Numbered from the stretch's first letter, positions 9,054-18,614 are shown. The stretch: 64,000 nucleotides of DNA from JAKACA01 sp049510975 (GCA_049510975.1 JBEKYM010000009.1:1-64000); one strand, 5' to 3'. The notes: generated by a model from the letters alone, not told the origin. Made by a program: numbers and translations.

Positions 9054-10244
9054 CAGCTCTCGGAACACCATCCCGGTTCTCGGCTTGGGCTGGAAGAACG
9101 TCGACTTCGGAGGCATGCGGCGGCCGCCGCGGGCGGTTCGGGCGATCTGGTCGATGGAGACGGGTCGCAACAAGACGGCTGCGTCCGCCTCGCCCGACAG
9201 CACGACCTCACGGGCCAGGAGTGCGCCGTGCTGGTAGTGAACCTCAGTGATCCCGAGATCGGCGAGGGCAGCGGCGAGGCGGCTCGAGTCGAGGTCGTCC
9301 TCAGCCTTGACGAGCAGCTCGGGGCGCGGTCGAAGGAGGAACGAGCCTTGGCGGGTGACGAGACCGAGGCCGCCGGCGCTCCCCATGAGGTCACGCAGCT
9401 CGATGGGGTCGTCAGGTCCGGGCTCGACCTCGAAGTGGCGGTCGAGGAGCGTCGGTAGGGCACCGGCGTCCACGCCGTTCAACAAGCGGTGGATCGCCTC
9501 TACAGCCAGCTGCTCCTCGGCCAGCTCGACGACGAGCGCCAAGACGAGATCTGCCCCCCGCTTGCCTGGTTGCTCGCCGAGGAATGTACAGGCGGTCTCG
9601 TACCGGTGGTGACCGTCGGCGATCAACACGGGCCAGGCGGCCACCGCAGCCGAGATGGCCGCCGTCGCCGCCGGGTCGGTGACCGTCCAGCGCTCGTGCA
9701 CGACCCCTTCGGAGTCGGTTGCGGTCCAGGGCGGCCCGCTCGTGGCGATCGCCGCCTCGCATGCCTGTGAGAGGCCCTCACCGACAGCGAGCCCCCAGAT
9801 CGGGGAGAAGTTGGTGCCGGCGGCCCGCAGCAGGGAGAGCCGGTCACGTTTGTCCTTCGGGATGGTCTGCTCGTGGGGCAGGACGTCGCCCCGGTGCAGG
9901 GGATCGAGGCCGAGGGCCCCGAGCACGCCAGTGGTGGTCCGGGTGGAGCCGTCCTCGACGACGAAGGTCATGCGGTACACGTAGAAACCCGCCTCCTCCT
10001 CGACCACCACGACGCCCTCACGGTGCCACTGGTCGAAGATCGCGGCAGCGTTCTCGTAAGGGTCGAGACCGGCCTCGGGGTGGGCGAGGGGCAGTTCCAC
10101 CGTGATGGAGTTGTAGGGACTGCGGGAGGCGAGAGCCACCCAGTCCGCCTGGTTCACCACGTCATACGGCGGAGCGATGACGTCATCAGCCACGATCTTG
10201 TCGGGGGAGTAGAGGGTGCCGCGAAATGCTTCGAAACGTGCCAT
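9042..10244 (-). CDS. DUF1015 family protein
   Basis: 400 residues from ATG 10244 (MARFEAFRGTLYSP). DUF1015 proteins share FRGxxY near the N-terminus, APPYDVV (about 25-31), an HEQTxPKDKRDRL segment (about 125) and LIADGHHRYETA (about 214-225); all are present. The HEQT and DGHHRYET blocks suggest a phosphotransfer or nucleotide-binding enzyme, and I recall some relatives being linked to HPr-kinase-like or serine-kinase activity. No function can be assigned from this context. It converges on korB and diverges from the HAD phosphatase gene with a 57-bp gap. Confidence 0.88.
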   Translation of the reverse strand: MARFEAFRGTLYSPDKIVADDVIAPPYDVVNQADWVALASRSPYNSITVELPLAHPEAGLDPYENAAAIFDQWHREGVVVVEEEAGFYVYRMTFVVEDGSTRTTTGVLGALGLDPLHRGDVLPHEQTIPKDKRDRLSLLRAAGTNFSPIWGLAVGEGLSQACEAAIATSGPPWTATDSEGVVHERWTVTDPAATAAISAAVAAWPVLIADGHHRYETACTFLGEQPGKRGADLVLALVVELAEEQLAVEAIHRLLNGVDAGALPTLLDRHFEVEPGPDDPIELRDLMGSAGGLGLVTRQGSFLLRPRPELLVKAEDDLDSSRLAAALADLGITEVHYQHGALLAREVVLSGEADAAVLLRPVSIDQIARTARGGRRMPPKSTFFQPKPRTGMVFRELDPA

Positions 10245-10301
10245 CGGACATGAGTAGCACATCGGCCGGTACGCCCTTTCCTGGCGTGCGAGCATCTACC
10301 G

Positions 10302-11072
10302 ATGACCTGGGTGCTCGACTGTGACGGTGTCATCTGGCTGGCGGACGATCCCATCCCTGGCTCGGTGGAGGCCGTCACGCGGCTGCGGACGAGCGGCGAG
10401 CGGGTCGTGTTCATCACGAACAACTCCTACCCCGAGCGCGCCGACCATCTGCACAAGCTCGCTCGCATGGGCATGGCGACCGCCGACGAGGATCTCGTCA
10501 CGTCCGCCGGCGCTGCTGCCACCCTGATCGAGCCGGGCGAGCGCGTGCTCGTCCTCGGCGGCCCGGGCATCTTCGAAGCCTTGCGGGGCCGCTCCGTCGA
10601 AGCGGTCGAGCCGGGCAGCGCCGTCGGCGATGCGCCGTTCGACGCCGTCGTCGTGGGCTTTGACCTGAAGTTCGACTTCAGCCGGCTGGCGGCCGCCACG
10701 ACGGCGCTGCGCAACGGAGCGCGTCTCGTCGCCAGCAACGACGACGCCACGTTCCCCACCTCGTCGGGGTTGCTTCCCGGTGCCGGATCCTTCGTCGCTG
10801 CCGTTGCGACGGGCGGCGGCGCCACCCCGATCTTTGCCGGCAAGCCCTTTCCTCCCCTCGTGGACCTCGTGCGGAGCCGGGTCGGGGACGTCGACATCGT
10901 CGTGGGGGACCGCCCCTCGACCGACGGCGAGCTGGCGGTTCGCCTCGGGGCGCAATTCGGGCTCGTCCTCAGCGGCGTGACGCCTCCTGGGCACGGTCCG
11001 GTGAGCCCGCCGCCCTCGATCGAAGCACCTGACCTCGCGCACCTCGTCGCGAGTCTTCTGGACCGGCAATGA
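10302..11072 (+). CDS. HAD-IIA sugar-phosphatase-like hydrolase
   Basis: 256 residues. HAD motif I is LDCDGVIW (5-12, nucleophile Asp and acid/base Asp), motif II is FITNN, the motif III lysine lies in FAGKPFPP and motif IV is VVGDRPSTDGELA. The cap inserted between motifs II and III classifies it as HAD-IIA, the NagD/phosphoglycolate phosphatase group. It occupies the position of Rv1692 in the mycobacterial cluster Rv1692-tlyA-ppnK-recN, where the homologue is a glycerol-3-phosphate phosphatase; that substrate is an inference here. A phasin/histone-like gene follows after 57 bp under its own promoter. Confidence 0.9.
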   Translation: MTWVLDCDGVIWLADDPIPGSVEAVTRLRTSGERVVFITNNSYPERADHLHKLARMGMATADEDLVTSAGAAATLIEPGERVLVLGGPGIFEALRGRSVEAVEPGSAVGDAPFDAVVVGFDLKFDFSRLAAATTALRNGARLVASNDDATFPTSSGLLPGAGSFVAAVATGGGATPIFAGKPFPPLVDLVRSRVGDVDIVVGDRPSTDGELAVRLGAQFGLVLSGVTPPGHGPVSPPPSIEAPDLAHLVASLLDRQ

Positions 11073-11086
11073 GCCCCGCCCCGGGT

Positions 11087-11123
11087 GCTTGCTCTTGCAA
11101 GCAGTCCTGCTCAGGGGTATGAT
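11087..11123 (+). promoter_or_regulatory. promoter of the phasin/histone-like gene
   Basis: A -35 TTGCAA (11095-11100), a 17-nt spacer and a -10 TATGAT (11118-11123). The -10 ends 6 nt before ATG 11130, so the mRNA should be leaderless. GCTTGC-N4-GCAAGC (11087-11102) overlaps the -35 and could be an operator or the end of the preceding transcript. Confidence 0.65.
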
Positions 11124-11129
11124 AGGCGT

Positions 11130-11879
11130 ATGGCTAAAGCTAATCCGCTCGACCGGTATGTCACTGCCGGCATGGACTTCACAAAAATCACCCGCAAGCG
11201 CGCCGAGTCCCTCGTTCGGGACCTCGTGAAGGAGGGCGCCGTCGGCCGCGAGCACGCCAGCGACTGGGTCGAGGACCTCGTCGCCCGCAGCCGCCGCAGC
11301 GCCGAGCACCTCTCCGAGGCCGTCGCCAAGGAAGTCAGGCGCCAGGTCGAACACCTCGGCCTCGTGAGCTCCGACGACGTCACGAAGATCGTCGACCGTG
11401 CCCTCGGCGCCGCCCGTTCCGCCGGCGAGCAGACCGTTCGCAGCGTCACCAAGCGCGCCGAGAAGGCCCGGCGCCTCGGCGAGGGCGAGGTCGAGAGGGC
11501 TCGTAAGGAAGCCGGGTCGGTCGTCACCACCGCCGTCGAGCGCGTGCAGGGCGCAGCCACATCGGCAGCCGCACCGATCCGCCGAGCGACTGCCCCGGCT
11601 CGCAAGGCCCCGGCCCGCAAGACGGCCGCCCGCAAGGCGACCACCCGCACGGCGACGACCCGCACGGCGACGACTCGTACGACGACGGCACGGAAGTCAC
11701 CGGCCCGCAAGGCTCCGGCGAAGCGCACCGCGGCGACGCGTCCCTCCACAGCTTCGGCGGCGAAGGCTCCGGCCAAGCGCACGGCGACGGCCAAGACCGC
11801 TGCCAAGCGCGCCCCCGCCAAGAAGGCCACCGCCTCCAAGGCGACGACCAAGCGGGCCGCCGGCGCTCGTAGCTCGTAG
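11130..11879 (+). CDS. phasin-like helical protein with histone-H1-like basic tail
   Basis: 249 residues in two parts. Residues 1-150 are a charged amphipathic helical region (KRAESLVRDLVKEGAVGREH, VEDLVARSRRSAEHL, VAKEVRRQVEHLGLVS) like phasin/PhaI-type proteins. Residues ~160-249 are an Ala/Lys/Arg/Thr tail built from PARK, AKRT and TRTAT units, as in bacterial histone-H1-like proteins; 15-nt direct repeats encode the TTRTA units near 11640-11690. The tail should bind DNA or RNA. In relatives such proteins coat polyhydroxyalkanoate granules or compact the nucleoid; which applies here is unknown. It lies where tlyA stands in mycobacteria. Confidence 0.75.
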   Translation: MAKANPLDRYVTAGMDFTKITRKRAESLVRDLVKEGAVGREHASDWVEDLVARSRRSAEHLSEAVAKEVRRQVEHLGLVSSDDVTKIVDRALGAARSAGEQTVRSVTKRAEKARRLGEGEVERARKEAGSVVTTAVERVQGAATSAAAPIRRATAPARKAPARKTAARKATTRTATTRTATTRTTTARKSPARKAPAKRTAATRPSTASAAKAPAKRTATAKTAAKRAPAKKATASKATTKRAAGARSS

Positions 11880-11961
11880 CTCCCATCACGTCTCGCCGTC
11901 ACCGGGCGGCGGAAACCGCGGGGTACTGGCAAAGGGTGCCTCCACCCGCGAGGATGAGTCC

Positions 11962-12801
11962 GTGAGCTCCGTGCTCTTTCTCGTCCACCCGGACCGCCCC
12001 GCTGCCAAGGAGCTCGCCGCAGCGGCGCGGGCCTGGTGGGAGTCGCACGGTTATGACGTCGTGGACAGCGAGGGCGATGTCGACTCCGGCGCAGCAGCGT
12101 CCTGCGGCGGTGGGCACGCCTTTGCCGTCAGCTTCGGCGGGGATGGCACGATGCTCCGCACGCTGCAAGCGGCCCTCCCCGAGTCGATTCCGGTCCTCGG
12201 GATCAACCTCGGCCGCATGGGCTACCTGGCCGAAGTCGAGCCGTCCGCCATGGAGGGCGCCTTCGAGCGCCTGCTGTCGGGCGACTACCGCGTGGAGGAG
12301 CGCCTGGCACTGGAGGTGTCCATCGTGCGCGCCGATGGCACCGGCGTGCCGATGCGCTGGTCGGCCATGAACGAGGCCATCGTCGAGCGCAACGCCCCCG
12401 GGCACACGATCCGCGTGGCCGTCGACATCGCCGGCGTCCGGTTCCTCACCTACGTTGCCGACGGCTTGCTCGTGTGCACGCCGACCGGCTCGACGGCCTA
12501 CAACCTCTCGGCCCGAGGTCCCGTCGTTTCGCCGAACCTGCAGGCGCTCGTGCTCACGGCCGTGGCGCCGCACCTCGTGTTCGACCGATCGCTCGTGCTC
12601 GGTCCGGACGAGCCGGTCACGATCACGCTGCTCGAGGGTCGGGGAGCGACCCTCGTGCTCGACGGCTCCCACAGCGAGCCGCTCAGCGACGGTGACGCCG
12701 TCGAGTGCACCGCCGCCCAGCTGCCGGCACGTTTTGTCACCTTCGGTGACAGAGACTTCCACGCCGTGCTGCGCTCCCGCTTCGCCCTGGCAGACCGCTG
12801 A
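11962..12801 (+). CDS. nadK: NAD kinase
   Basis: 279 residues from GTG 11962. It phosphorylates NAD to NADP using ATP or polyphosphate. The diagnostic GGDGTMLR block is at about 57-64, NLGRMGYLAEVEP at about 84-96, NEAIVER at about 134, and the TPTGSTAYNLSARGP loop at about 173-187. GTG 11971 would remove only three residues. The gene sits 6 bp before recN, the usual actinobacterial nadK-recN pair, so both are probably co-transcribed. Confidence 0.95.
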   Translation: MSSVLFLVHPDRPAAKELAAAARAWWESHGYDVVDSEGDVDSGAAASCGGGHAFAVSFGGDGTMLRTLQAALPESIPVLGINLGRMGYLAEVEPSAMEGAFERLLSGDYRVEERLALEVSIVRADGTGVPMRWSAMNEAIVERNAPGHTIRVAVDIAGVRFLTYVADGLLVCTPTGSTAYNLSARGPVVSPNLQALVLTAVAPHLVFDRSLVLGPDEPVTITLLEGRGATLVLDGSHSEPLSDGDAVECTAAQLPARFVTFGDRDFHAVLRSRFALADR

Positions 12802-12806
12802 AGGCG

Positions 12807-14489
12807 ATGCTGCTCGAGATTCGCGTCAAGGACCTCGGGGTCATCGAGGACCTCCATCTGGCACTCGGTCCAGGAATGACCGCCCTCACGGGCGAGACCG
12901 GCGCCGGCAAGACCCTCGTCGTGGAAGCGCTCGAATTGCTGGTCGGTGGGCGGGCAGATACCTCCCTCGTCCGGAGCGGCGCCGAGTTCGCCGTCGTGGA
13001 AGGCCGGTTCCTGGCGCCGGCCGCGTCTCCCGAGAACCCGACAACCGAGAGCAGCGACCAGCTACCCGACGGCGAAGGTGAGGAGCTCGTCGTCCGACGG
13101 GAGATCCCGGCAACCGGGCGCTCCCGTGCCTACATCAACGGTCGGATGGCGACCGTAGCTGGCCTCGAGGCCCTCGGCGCCGGCTTGGTGGACCTGCACG
13201 GCCAGCACGCCCACCAGTCGCTGTTGCACGCGCCTGCCCAGCGCCATGCCCTGGATCGCTTCGCCGGGGTGGACACGTCCGAGGCGGATCTCGCCCGTGG
13301 GCGCGTCAGCGAGATCGAGGCTCGCTTGCGCGAGCTCGGCGGGGACGCACGTGAGTTGGCGCGTGAGTCGGATCTGCTCCGATTCCAGGTCGGCGAGATC
13401 GAAGCCGCCCAGCTGACCGACACCGGCGAGGAGGACCGGCTCGAAGCCGATGAGGCGCTGCTGGCCGCTGCTGACGCCCTCCGGCTCGCCACCGACACCG
13501 CACGCTCGCTGCTCACCGAGCCGGACGGTCCGACCAGCCGGTCCGGCGCCGAGCGTGCCGGCGCCACGGAGCTGCTCGGGATCGCCGCCGCCGAGCTGGC
13601 GCCGCATCCGCCGCTGGCCGATCTCGCCGAACGGCTCCGGGTGGCTCTTGCCGAGGTGACCGATGTCACGGCCGACCTGCGCAACCGCGCCGACGGGTTC
13701 GAGTCCGACCCGGAGCGCTTGGCCTCCGTGCAGGCTCGCCGCCGGAGGTTGTCCGAGTTGCGGCGGAAGTACGGAGAGCAGCTGAGCGACGTCATGGAGT
13801 TCGAGCAGGCGTGCCGTCGCCGGCTGGCCGACCTCGAGGCCGGCGACGAGCTCCGCCTCGAGCTGCAAGCCGAACGCGAGGCTGGGAGAGCCGCCCAGCT
13901 GGCCGCCGAAGAGCGCCTCGGTGACGCCCGGCGGTCGGCTGCGCCCCAGCTGGCGGCTGCCGTGGCGGCCCACCTCGCCGACCTTGCCCTCCCACGAGGC
14001 CGCCTGGAAGTGACGGTGGGAAGCGGCCGCGGCGACGACGTCGCCTGGCTCTTCGGGGCGAACCCGGGCGAGCCGGCGTTGCCGCTCGAGAAAGTCGCCT
14101 CCGGAGGCGAGCTCGCCCGCGTCATGCTCGCCACCCGCCTCGTGCTGAGCGAGGCACCGCCGACTCTCGTCTTCGACGAAGTCGACGCCGGCGTCGGCGG
14201 CGAAGCCGCCCTTGCCGTCGGGCGATCGCTCCACGAGCTCGCTCTCGCCGGTCATCAGGTCCTCGTTGTCACGCACCTCGCCCAAGTCGCCGCCTTCGCG
14301 GACGCCCAGGTGGCCGTCACCAAGAGCGAACGCCAGGGTCGAACGGTGGCGGCGGCACGTCCCGTGGAGTCCGACGAGCGTCTCGTCGAGCTCTCGCGGA
14401 TGCTGTCGGGCCAACCGGGCTCGGCGGCCGCCCGCCAGCACGCCGAGGAGCTCCTCGGGCTCGCCGGCGGTGGCGCACGCCGTTCTTGA
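12807..14489 (+). CDS. recN: DNA repair protein RecN
   Basis: 560 residues, normal RecN size. It is an SMC-like ATPase in double-strand break repair. Walker A GETGAGKT is at 29-36, the coiled-coil arms run from about 165 to 400 with many Glu/Arg/Leu heptads, the ABC signature is ASGGELARVMLA (about 431-442) and Walker B is TLVFDEVDAGVGG (about 452-464), with a following H-loop in VVTHLAQVAAFAD. Q-loop and dimer residues appear intact. It lies directly after nadK. It converges on an inserted acyl-CoA ligase gene that separates it from pyrG. Confidence 0.96.
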   Translation: MLLEIRVKDLGVIEDLHLALGPGMTALTGETGAGKTLVVEALELLVGGRADTSLVRSGAEFAVVEGRFLAPAASPENPTTESSDQLPDGEGEELVVRREIPATGRSRAYINGRMATVAGLEALGAGLVDLHGQHAHQSLLHAPAQRHALDRFAGVDTSEADLARGRVSEIEARLRELGGDARELARESDLLRFQVGEIEAAQLTDTGEEDRLEADEALLAAADALRLATDTARSLLTEPDGPTSRSGAERAGATELLGIAAAELAPHPPLADLAERLRVALAEVTDVTADLRNRADGFESDPERLASVQARRRRLSELRRKYGEQLSDVMEFEQACRRRLADLEAGDELRLELQAEREAGRAAQLAAEERLGDARRSAAPQLAAAVAAHLADLALPRGRLEVTVGSGRGDDVAWLFGANPGEPALPLEKVASGGELARVMLATRLVLSEAPPTLVFDEVDAGVGGEAALAVGRSLHELALAGHQVLVVTHLAQVAAFADAQVAVTKSERQGRTVAAARPVESDERLVELSRMLSGQPGSAAARQHAEELLGLAGGGARRS

Positions 14490-14543
14490 GGGTCCTTCGA
14501 CGCCGCAGAGCGCTTCGTCGAGCAGCCGCTGCCTCCCGGCGCC

Positions 14544-16109
14544 TCAGATTCGGCTCTCGTGGCCCTCCCAGTAGGGTGCCCGCAGATCCCGTTTGAGCGG
14601 CTTCATGGCGCCAGAGAGCGGGAGCGGATCGGTACGGAATTCAACGGACTTCGGGACCTTGAAGCGGGCGATGGTTGCCCGGGCGTGCTCCTGCAGGTCT
14701 TCGGCGGTGGCACTGGCGCCAGGTTTCAACACGACGATGGCGTGCACCTGCTCGCCCCAGGTCTCATGCGGGATGCCGATGACGGCGACGTCGGCGACGG
14801 CCGGGTGCGTGGAGAGGGCGTTCTCGACCTCGATGGAGTAGACGTTCTCCCCGCCGGTCACGATCATGTCCTTCACCCGGTCGACGAGGTAGAGGTAGCC
14901 GTCCTCGTCGAGATGCCCCATGTCGCCGGTGTGGTACCAGCCCTCCTCGAACACCTTCTCGGTTTCCTTCGGGCGGTTCCAGTACTCGCGCATGAAGTTG
15001 CCGCCGCGGGCGCACACCTCACCCTGCTCGTGGGTGCCAAGGGCGTTGCCGCCCTTGTCCTGGACGGAGATCGTCACGCCGAGGGGCGGGCGTCCGGCCG
15101 AGCGAAGGCGATCACCGCCTCCGCGATGGTCCTGCGGAGTGAGGAACGTGAGGATGGAGGAGCACTCGGTCATCCCGTACCCTTGCCACAACCTCAGGTC
15201 CGGGAGGGTGTCCTGCACCCGCTGCAGCAGCTTGAGCGGCATGGGCGAGGCCCCGTAGACGAGGTCGCGCAGCGATGCCAGGCGCTCGGGCTTGAACTCC
15301 GGGTGGTTCATCATCATGGCGACCATCGTCGGGACCATGACCGTCCAGTCGACTTGGTGCTGCTCGACGAGGTCGAGCATCGCCCCCGGCTCGAAGAGCG
15401 GCAGCATCACGGACTTCGAGCCAGTGGCGGGGATTCCGATGACCGCAGCCATCGACGCCGCGTGGAACATCGGAGTCTGGTGCAAGTAGACGCGGCCCGG
15501 AGGCATGTCGACCGTGAGCCCGACGTGATAGAGGTTCAGCATCTCGGCCCGGTGGTCGAGGAGGGCGCCTTTCGGCAGCCCCGTCGTTCCCCCCGTGTAC
15601 ATGAGCACGACGGGATCGTCCTCCTCGGCCTCGTCGGGAGGGACCGGATGGCCGTGCTCGACGAGATCCTCGTAGGCGAAGTCATGGGGCACGTCTCGGT
15701 CCCCGATGAGCACGACGCGCTTCAAGGCGAGGTCGGCACGGACACCGGCGATGTTGCGCAGCAGGTGCTCGGCGAAGAGGGAGTCGACGAACACGACCTC
15801 GGTTCCCGAGTCGGCCAGGATCGTCTGCAGCTCACGACCGGCCAGCCGGAGGTTCAAGGGGTTGATGATGCCGGCGCCGAGGAAAGCGGCGTGGTACAGC
15901 TCCAAGAACTCGTGACTGTTGGCCGCCATCACGGCAAAGCGGTCGGACTTCGTCAGTCCGAGCTCGTTCTTCATGGCGTTGGCGAGGCGCAACACGCGGT
16001 TGGCGTGACGTGCGAAGGTGGCGTCGTAGGCGCCGTCGTGGACCGCATCTGCCTCGGCGAACCGTTCGAAGGCGGGGAGCAGCACGCGGCTTCCGACGAG
16101 CTCTTTCAT
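14544..16109 (-). CDS. AMP-forming acyl-CoA ligase
   Basis: 521 residues of the ANL superfamily. The P-loop is YTGGTTGLPKG (about 171-181), the adenylate motif YGMTECS (about 315-321), the A8 hinge GWYHTGDMGHLDEDGYLYLVDR and the catalytic lysine lies in SGAMKPLKRDLR close to the end. It activates a carboxylic acid, probably a medium or long fatty acid, to acyl-AMP and then acyl-CoA. No transporter or beta-oxidation gene is adjacent, so the substrate is open. It is on the opposite strand between recN and pyrG, two genes that are closer neighbours in related genomes, which suggests insertion of a cassette. Confidence 0.92.
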   Translation of the reverse strand: MKELVGSRVLLPAFERFAEADAVHDGAYDATFARHANRVLRLANAMKNELGLTKSDRFAVMAANSHEFLELYHAAFLGAGIINPLNLRLAGRELQTILADSGTEVVFVDSLFAEHLLRNIAGVRADLALKRVVLIGDRDVPHDFAYEDLVEHGHPVPPDEAEEDDPVVLMYTGGTTGLPKGALLDHRAEMLNLYHVGLTVDMPPGRVYLHQTPMFHAASMAAVIGIPATGSKSVMLPLFEPGAMLDLVEQHQVDWTVMVPTMVAMMMNHPEFKPERLASLRDLVYGASPMPLKLLQRVQDTLPDLRLWQGYGMTECSSILTFLTPQDHRGGGDRLRSAGRPPLGVTISVQDKGGNALGTHEQGEVCARGGNFMREYWNRPKETEKVFEEGWYHTGDMGHLDEDGYLYLVDRVKDMIVTGGENVYSIEVENALSTHPAVADVAVIGIPHETWGEQVHAIVVLKPGASATAEDLQEHARATIARFKVPKSVEFRTDPLPLSGAMKPLKRDLRAPYWEGHESRI

Positions 16110-16288
16110 CGCTACCTCATCTGCTGTGGCCGGACGGTCACCCCCACCGCGCCGGCGCCGAGGGCTCGCAGAGCCCGTGATGGCTCGAATCTAGTGTGCA
16201 AGCGCAGGTCCCCGCCGATCCGCTCGGCCAGCCGCATCCTCCAGTACCCTGTCAAAGCGGGCACCTGGACTGGACTGAAGGAGCAGCC

Positions 16289-17947
16289 TTGACCAAGTAC
16301 GTGTTCGTGACCGGTGGCGTGTCGAGCTCGCTCGGCAAAGGCCTCACAGCCTCGTCCCTCGGTCGGCTGCTCAAGTCCAGGTCGTTGCGAGTGACGATGT
16401 GCAAGTTGGATCCGTACATCAACGTCGACCCCGGCACGATGAACCCGTTCGAGCACGGCGAGGTCTTCGTCACCGACGATGGGGGTGAGACCGACCTCGA
16501 CCTCGGCCATTACGAGCGCTTCATCGACGAGAGCTTGCACAAATTCTCGAACGCCACGACCGGGCAGATCTACTCGTCGGTCATCGCGAAGGAGCGCCGG
16601 GGCGACTATCTGGGAAAGACCGTCCAGGTCATTCCTCACATCACCGACGAGATCAAAGAGCGTGTCCGCCGGCTCGGCGCCAGAGAGGACGTCGACGTCG
16701 TCATCACCGAAGTCGGCGGAACGGTCGGCGACATCGAGATCGTCCCGTTCCTCGAGGCGATCCGCCAGTTCCGCCGCGAAGTCGGCCGCGACAACGTCTG
16801 CTACATCCACCTCACCTACGTCCCGTTCCTTCGTACCGCCGGCGAGCAGAAGACCAAGCCCACCCAGCACTCGGTCACCGAGCTCCGCAGCCGCGGCATC
16901 CAGCCCGACGTCATCGTCTGCCGCAGCGAGCAGCCGATCTCGGACTCGCTGAAGCGCAAGATCTCGCTGCTGTGCGACGTGCCCGTAGAGGCTTGCGTCT
17001 CTGCGGTCGACGCCGACCCCATCTATGCCATCCCGATCGCCCTGCACGACGAGGGACTCGACGACATCGTCTGCCGGATCCTCCGCCTCGACGGTCCGGA
17101 GCACCCGATCGACATCTCCGGCTGGGAGCACCTGCTCGAGCGCATCGCCGCTGCCACCGAGAGCGTTCGGGTTGGCGTCATCGGCAAGTACGTCAACCTG
17201 CCTGATGCCTACCTCTCGGTGATCGAGGCGCTGCGCCACGCCGGCTTCGCCCACGGCGTGAAGGTCAACGTCGAGCTCGTGCAAGCCGAGGAGGTGACGG
17301 GCATGCTTGCAGCGACCCTCGACCACCTGGACGGCCTCGTGATCCCCGGGGGGTTCGGCGAGCGAGGGATCGAGGGCAAGATCGCGGCTGCCGGCTTTGC
17401 CCGCGAGCACGGCATCCCGCTGCTCGGCCTCTGCCTCGGGTTGCACACGATGGTGGTGGAGTTCGCCCGCAACGTCGCCGGCATGGAGAACGCCAACACG
17501 AGCGAGGTCGACGTCCGCACGCCGTACCCCGTCATCGACCTGATGGACGACCAGGTCGAGATCACGAACAAAGGCGGCACGATGCGCCTCGGCGCCTATA
17601 CGGCGCGGCTGCGCCCCGACTCTCAAGTCGCCGCCCTGTACGGCGACGTTGTGGTCTCCGAGCGTCACCGCCACCGCTACGAGCTCAACCCGCGCTTTCG
17701 CGGCCGGCTGGAGGAGGCCGGGCTCTCCTGCTCGGGCATCTCGGCCAAGGATGATCGCCTCGTCGAGTTCATCGAGCTGCCGAGCCACCCGTTCTGGGTC
17801 GGCACCCAGGCGCACCCGGAGTTCAAGAGCCGGCCTGACCGGGCTCACCCGCTCTTCTCGGGGCTCGTCGGGGCTGCCCGGGCGAGAGCGCGCAGCCGCG
17901 AACCTCGCTTGCTCGAGCTGGACCTCGACCTCGATGTCGTCTCCTGA
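16289..17947 (+). CDS. pyrG: CTP synthase
   Basis: 552 residues from TTG 16289, chosen because LTKYVFVTGGVSSSLGKG is the invariant N-terminus and GAAGGAG lies 5-6 nt upstream. The synthetase domain (1-270) binds ATP and UTP; the glutaminase domain has the nucleophile Cys in LLGLCLGLHTMVVE and the catalytic His-Glu in TQAHPEFKSRP. It makes CTP from UTP and glutamine, feeding RNA, DNA and phospholipid synthesis. Its 3' end overlaps the NUDIX gene by 14 nt, so the two are one transcript. The use of TTG may moderate expression. Confidence 0.97.
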   Translation: MTKYVFVTGGVSSSLGKGLTASSLGRLLKSRSLRVTMCKLDPYINVDPGTMNPFEHGEVFVTDDGGETDLDLGHYERFIDESLHKFSNATTGQIYSSVIAKERRGDYLGKTVQVIPHITDEIKERVRRLGAREDVDVVITEVGGTVGDIEIVPFLEAIRQFRREVGRDNVCYIHLTYVPFLRTAGEQKTKPTQHSVTELRSRGIQPDVIVCRSEQPISDSLKRKISLLCDVPVEACVSAVDADPIYAIPIALHDEGLDDIVCRILRLDGPEHPIDISGWEHLLERIAAATESVRVGVIGKYVNLPDAYLSVIEALRHAGFAHGVKVNVELVQAEEVTGMLAATLDHLDGLVIPGGFGERGIEGKIAAAGFAREHGIPLLGLCLGLHTMVVEFARNVAGMENANTSEVDVRTPYPVIDLMDDQVEITNKGGTMRLGAYTARLRPDSQVAALYGDVVVSERHRHRYELNPRFRGRLEEAGLSCSGISAKDDRLVEFIELPSHPFWVGTQAHPEFKSRPDRAHPLFSGLVGAARARARSREPRLLELDLDLDVVS

Positions 17948-18614
17948 GTCTGGTGAGAGCCCGTTCCGCCGGTTAGGGGAGCGAGAGCGGTTCGACGGGG
18001 GTTTCTTTCGGGTGGCGACGGGGACCTTCGTCGGCCCGGACGGCTTTGCCTTCGAGCGTGAGGTCGTGCGGCACCCGGGCGCCGTCTGCATCGTGCCGCT
18101 CGAAGCGGACCGGCGCAGCGTCCTCATGATCCGCCAGTACCGCGGAGCGGTCGACGCCGCCCTCCTGGAGCTCCCCGCCGGCAAGCGGGATCTGCCGGAC
18201 GAGGATCCGGCTGTGTGCGCCGAACGGGAGCTGGAGGAGGAGATCGGGCGGCAAGCCTCGGTGATGACCGAGATCGCCCGCTTCTACAACTCGCCTGGCT
18301 TCACCGACGAGGAGACGATCTGCTTTCTCGCCGACGGTCTTCGCGAAGTGCCCCGCCGCTCACACGGCGTCGAAGAGGAGCACATCGTCGTCGAGCGCAT
18401 CTCCCTCGGAGACCTCGAGGACTTGATGGAGACCGGCGACCTCGTAGATGCGAAGTCCATCATCGGGCTCCTGGCGGCACGGGTGGCCCTCGGCTGGACA
18501 ACCCGCGCCCCAGGCGTGACGCCGAGACCTGCGGAGGCTTCCGAGTCCGCCCCCGCGCCGCGACAGCAGCCGTCGCCGGGGCCGAGCGGCGCGCCTGCGG
18601 CAGGTGAGCAGTAA
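17934..18614 (+). CDS. NUDIX hydrolase, ADP-ribose pyrophosphatase type
   Basis: 226 residues. The Nudix box runs from LLELPAGKRD to AERELEEEIG (about 80-105), with the metal-binding REL-x-EE-x-G core intact. The following VMTEIARFYNSPGFTDEE and the preceding VCIVPLEADRRSVLMIRQYR are typical of ADP-ribose pyrophosphatases, and the gene holds the position of Rv1700 in mycobacteria. It should cleave ADP-ribose to AMP and ribose-5-phosphate. A Pro/Ala/Ser-rich tail follows residue 195. It overlaps pyrG. Its TAA stop lies where a GTGA overlap with xerD would be expected. Confidence 0.92.
   Translation: MSSPESGESPFRRLGERERFDGGFFRVATGTFVGPDGFAFEREVVRHPGAVCIVPLEADRRSVLMIRQYRGAVDAALLELPAGKRDLPDEDPAVCAERELEEEIGRQASVMTEIARFYNSPGFTDEETICFLADGLREVPRRSHGVEEEHIVVERISLGDLEDLMETGDLVDAKSIIGLLAARVALGWTTRAPGVTPRPAEASESAPAPRQQPSPGPSGAPAAGEQ

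Noticed and set aside
14559..16292. A 577-codon open frame on the plus strand opposite the acyl-CoA ligase.
   Set aside because: High-GC antisense shadow; no motif, and the ligase on the other strand has all its signatures.
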